Assembly (NCBI RefSeq): GCF_902833145.1
Contig: NZ_CADFEN010000008.1
Span: 248,001-312,000 of the forward strand
Reading direction: 5' to 3'
Length of the DNA: 64,000 nucleotides
Origin: Burkholderia sp. BCC0506
GTDB taxonomy: Bacteria > Pseudomonadota > Gammaproteobacteria > Burkholderiales > Burkholderiaceae
The position numbers were made by a program, and so were the translations under genes. The notes under the pieces were generated by a model. The model was not told where the DNA came from and did not search any database. It saw only the letters and a program-made list of their open reading frames with translations. This document shows positions 61,120 through 64,000 of this stretch, in pieces; position 1 is the first letter of the stretch; each line of letters begins with the position of its first letter.

Positions 61120-62664
61120 ATGCGCAACAACCAGCCCGTTACCCAACAGGAATTCGATTTTCCCGACGACGTCACGCTGATGTCGACGACCGACGCCGAC
61201 AGCACCATCACCTACGCGAACACCACGTTCGCGCAGGTGAGCGGTTTTTCGAACGAGGAACTCGTCGGCCAGCCGCACAATGCCGTGCGCCACCCCGACA
61301 TGCCGCGTGAGGCGTTCGCCGACATGTGGGCGACGCTCAGGCGCGGCGAGCCGTGGACCGCGCTCGTGAAGAACCGCCGCAAGAACGGCGACCACTACTG
61401 GGTGCGCGCGAACGCGATTCCGGTGATGCGCAACGGCGCGCCGCAAGGCTACATGTCGGTGCGCACGAAGGCGCCGCGCGACGAGACCCAGGCCGCGGAA
61501 GCGCTGTATCGCGCGTTTCGCGAAGGCAAGGCCGGCCGGCGCCGGTTCCACAAGGGGCTCGTCGTCCGTACCGGGCTGCTGCGCATCGCCTCGCTGTCGC
61601 AGACGATGTCGGTGCGTGCACGCGTTCATTCGGCACTGTGCGTGCTGGCGCCGGCGGTCGTCGGCGCGGGCTGGGCCTGCGGGCTGGCCGGCGGCGCGCT
61701 CGCGGCGTTTGCCGGCGTGACGGCCGGCGTGGCGGCAGCGGCCGGCTGGTGGCTCGACGCGCAGATCGTGCAACCGCTGAAGCGGCTGCACGAGCAGGCG
61801 CTGAACGTCGCGACCGGCGAGAGCCGGCGCGGCGTGCGGATGAACCGCGTCGACGAGATCGGCATGACGCTGCGCACGATCAACCAGCTCGGGCTGATGT
61901 TCCGCTGGCTCGTCGACGACGTCAGCGAGCAGGTGCACAACGTGCAGCGTGCGAGCAACGAGATCGCGCAGGGCAACAACGACTTGAGCGCACGCACCGA
62001 ACAGGCCGCGTCGAGCGTGCAGCAGACGGCCGCGTCGATGGCCGAGATGACGGCGACCGTGTCGAGCAATGCGGAAACGGCGCTGCAGGCGAATCAGCTG
62101 TCGGTGTCGGCGAGCGAAGCGGCGGAGCGCGGCGGCCGCGCGGTGAGCGAGGTCGTCACGACGATGAGCGAGATCACCGACAGCTCGCGCAAGATCGCCG
62201 ACATCATCGGCGTGATCGACGGTATCGCGTTCCAGACCAATATCCTCGCGCTGAATGCGGCGGTCGAGGCCGCACGGGCAGGCGAACAAGGGCGCGGTTT
62301 CGCGGTGGTCGCGGGTGAAGTGCGCGCACTCGCGCAGCGCAGCGCGAACGCGGCGAAGGAGATCAAGACGCTGATCGGCGCGAGCGTCGAGCGGGTCGAG
62401 TCGGGCGCGCGGATCGTCGATGGCGCGGGCAAGACGATGGAGGACATCGTCACGCAGGTGAAGCGCGTGTCCGATCTGATCGCGGAGATCAGCTCGTCGA
62501 CGGCCGAGCAAAGTACGGGCGTCGCGCAGGTCGACCAGGCGGTCGTGCATCTGGACAACATCACGCAGCAGAACGCGGCGTTGGTCGAGCAGAGCACGGC
62601 GGCGTCGGAAAGCCTGAAGCAGCAGGCGACGCGGCTCGTGGATGCGGTGAACGTGTTCCGCTGA
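61120..62664 (+). CDS. PAS-containing methyl-accepting chemotaxis protein (Aer-like aerotaxis/redox receptor)
   Basis: 514 residues. An N-terminal PAS domain (about 15-125: [86 protein letters not shown]) is typical of Aer, which binds FAD and senses redox state. Two hydrophobic segments (about 165-215), HAMP-like linker, then the methyl-accepting coiled coil with the highly conserved tip (about 365-410: [43 protein letters not shown]). Inner membrane. The N-terminus has no periplasmic ligand domain. Sends signals to CheA/CheW. Confidence 0.94.
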   Translation: MRNNQPVTQQEFDFPDDVTLMSTTDADSTITYANTTFAQVSGFSNEELVGQPHNAVRHPDMPREAFADMWATLRRGEPWTALVKNRRKNGDHYWVRANAIPVMRNGAPQGYMSVRTKAPRDETQAAEALYRAFREGKAGRRRFHKGLVVRTGLLRIASLSQTMSVRARVHSALCVLAPAVVGAGWACGLAGGALAAFAGVTAGVAAAAGWWLDAQIVQPLKRLHEQALNVATGESRRGVRMNRVDEIGMTLRTINQLGLMFRWLVDDVSEQVHNVQRASNEIAQGNNDLSARTEQAASSVQQTAASMAEMTATVSSNAETALQANQLSVSASEAAERGGRAVSEVVTTMSEITDSSRKIADIIGVIDGIAFQTNILALNAAVEAARAGEQGRGFAVVAGEVRALAQRSANAAKEIKTLIGASVERVESGARIVDGAGKTMEDIVTQVKRVSDLIAEISSSTAEQSTGVAQVDQAVVHLDNITQQNAALVEQSTAASESLKQQATRLVDAVNVFR

Positions 62665-62781
62665 TCGCGGCGAGGAAAGGTGACGCGGGCGCGACGGAGA
62701 GGGGAGCCGGCCCGCGTCGGGCCGCCCGGTTCCGGCCGGGCGGCGAAGGCCTGTCGCCGGGAAGCGGCAGGCCACGAACCG

Positions 62782-64000
62782 TCAGACGGCGAGGCAGAGG
62801 TACTTGATCACGACGTAGTCGTCGATGCCGTAGTGCGAGCCTTCGCGGCCGAGGCCCGACTGCTTGACGCCGCCGAACGGCGCGACTTCGTTCGAGATCA
62901 GGCCCGTGTTCACGCCAACCATCCCGTATTCGAGCGCTTCGGCCACCTTCCACACGCGGCCGATGTCGCGGCTGTAGAAGTACGCGGCGAGGCCGAACTC
63001 GGTGTCGTTCGCGAGGCGGATCACTTCTTCGTCGCTGCCGAACTTGAACAGCGGCGCGAGCGGCCCGAACGTCTCTTCCTTCGCGACCTTCATCGCGGGC
63101 GTCACGCCCGTCAGCACGGTCGGCTCGAAGAAGCCGTGGCCGAGCGCATGGCGCTTGCCGCCCGTCACGACGGTCGCGCCCTTCGCGAGCGCGTCCTCGA
63201 TGTGCGCCTCGACCTTCAGCACCGCGGCTTCGTTGATCAGCGGGCCTTGCGTGACGCCCGGCTCCGTGCCGCGGCCGACCTTCAACTGGCCGACGGCCGC
63301 CGCGAGCTTCTGCGCGAACTGGTCGTACACGGCTTCATGCACGTAGAAGCGGTTCGTGCACACGCACGTCTGGCCGCTGTTGCGGTACTTCGACGCGATC
63401 GCGCCCTGCACGGCCGCGTCGAGGTCCGCGTCGTCGAACACGATGAACGGCGCATTACCGCCCAGCTCCAGCGACACCTTCTTGACCGTCGCCGCGCATT
63501 GCGCCATCAGCAGGCGGCCGACCGGCGTCGAGCCCGTGAACGACAGCTTGCGCACGATCGGGTTCGACGTCAGCTCGCCGCCGATCGCCTTCGGGTCGCC
63601 CGTGACGACGCTGAACACGCCGGCCGGCACGCCCGCGCGCTCGGCCAGCACGGCCATCGCGAGCGCCGAGAACGGCGTCGCCTCGGCCGGCTTCACGACG
63701 ATCGGGCAGCCTGCCGCGAGCGCCGGGCCGACCTTGCGCGTGATCATCGCCGCCGGGAAGTTCCACGGCGTGATCGCCGCGCACACGCCGATCGCTTCCT
63801 TCGTCACGACGATGCGCTTGTCGCTCGCCGGCGTCGGGATCGTGTCGCCGTACACGCGCTTGCCTTCTTCCGCGAACCACTCGAGGAACGACGCCGCATA
63901 GCCGATCTCGCCCTTCGCCTCGGCCAGCGACTTGCCCTGCTCGGTCGTCAGGATCAGCGCGAGGTCGTCGGCGTTCTCCATCATCAGGTCGTGCCACTTG
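62782..64000 (-). CDS. gabD: Succinate-semialdehyde dehydrogenase (NAD(P)+), N-terminus outside the window
   Basis: The frame is open through the right edge; about 406 residues are visible of a family length near 485. Aldehyde dehydrogenase motifs: [20 protein letters not shown] (catalytic Glu), [16 protein letters not shown] (catalytic Cys), [41 protein letters not shown], and the C-terminal [45 protein letters not shown], which is the GabD signature. Converts succinate semialdehyde to succinate. The adjacent gabT or similar is presumably beyond the window. Confidence 0.93.
   Translation of the reverse strand, partial: KWHDLMMENADDLALILTTEQGKSLAEAKGEIGYAASFLEWFAEEGKRVYGDTIPTPASDKRIVVTKEAIGVCAAITPWNFPAAMITRKVGPALAAGCPIVVKPAEATPFSALAMAVLAERAGVPAGVFSVVTGDPKAIGGELTSNPIVRKLSFTGSTPVGRLLMAQCAATVKKVSLELGGNAPFIVFDDADLDAAVQGAIASKYRNSGQTCVCTNRFYVHEAVYDQFAQKLAAAVGQLKVGRGTEPGVTQGPLINEAAVLKVEAHIEDALAKGATVVTGGKRHALGHGFFEPTVLTGVTPAMKVAKEETFGPLAPLFKFGSDEEVIRLANDTEFGLAAYFYSRDIGRVWKVAEALEYGMVGVNTGLISNEVAPFGGVKQSGLGREGSHYGIDDYVVIKYLCLAV

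Overview
This is a GC-rich, gene-dense stretch of a betaproteobacterial chromosome. Gene content (many LysR/IclR/TetR regulators, NCS2 and MFS carriers, OmpC-type and OprB-type porins, PcaF, Zwf, GabD) and codon use fit Burkholderia, probably the cepacia complex. The genus is an inference from style, not from a search. No rRNA, tRNA or CRISPR array was seen. The window starts inside an amino-acid ABC transporter binding protein and ends inside gabD; both are partial.

1-5.6 kb: a LysR regulator, a small SRPBCC-like protein, an AzgA-type purine permease with a clear terminator, and a divergent TetR / O-methyltransferase pair. 5.7-13.05 kb: a redox/efflux cluster (cyclase, old yellow enzyme, aldo/keto reductase, LLM flavin oxidoreductase, MoaF-like protein, MFS pump). 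Its divergent LysR regulator appears to share an operator, TTGAT-N5-ATCAA, with the reductase promoter. 13.1-16.4 kb: zwf, then a TetR/SDR pair joined by TGAGTG-type palindromes.

16.5-28.5 kb: an IclR-controlled catabolic cluster, probably for a sugar acid or related lactone. It holds an RraA-like aldolase, a D-2-hydroxyacid dehydrogenase, an SMP-30 lactonase, a porin, two lactonase-type amidohydrolases and four MFS carriers, several with overlapping ATGA junctions. 28.7-32.15 kb: an SDR, two DJ-1/PfpI proteins and a divergent LysR.

32.2-51.6 kb: a foreign island of visibly lower GC. It is bounded on both sides by clusters of a 22-bp repeat, and just inside the left edge lies a 5'-truncated gene resembling the C-terminus of a Mu/TniA/TnsB-type transposase, cut by an IS66 remnant. 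Cargo module A (33.7-40.3 kb) looks like amide / D-amino-acid use: LivK-like binding protein, DadA-like oxidase, RidA, amidase, MHS carrier and an XRE-cupin regulator with a 28-bp palindrome. Cargo module B (40.6-50.0 kb) holds an OprB porin, two KstD/fumarate-reductase-like flavoproteins, an esterase, a fumarylacetoacetate-hydrolase-family protein, an amidohydrolase and a TetR regulator with its own 22-bp palindrome. The substrate of module B is unknown. The right edge carries an unusual HEAGH zincin-like gene with a possible frameshift.

51.7-64 kb: back to host-like sequence. M20 amidohydrolase plus MHS carrier; LysR divergent from an amino-acid binding protein; an AstE/aspartoacylase-like enzyme; a likely small RNA with its own promoter and terminator; an IclR (PcaR-like) regulator divergent from pcaF; a GNAT protein coupled to a 99-residue unknown; an Aer-like chemoreceptor; and gabD.
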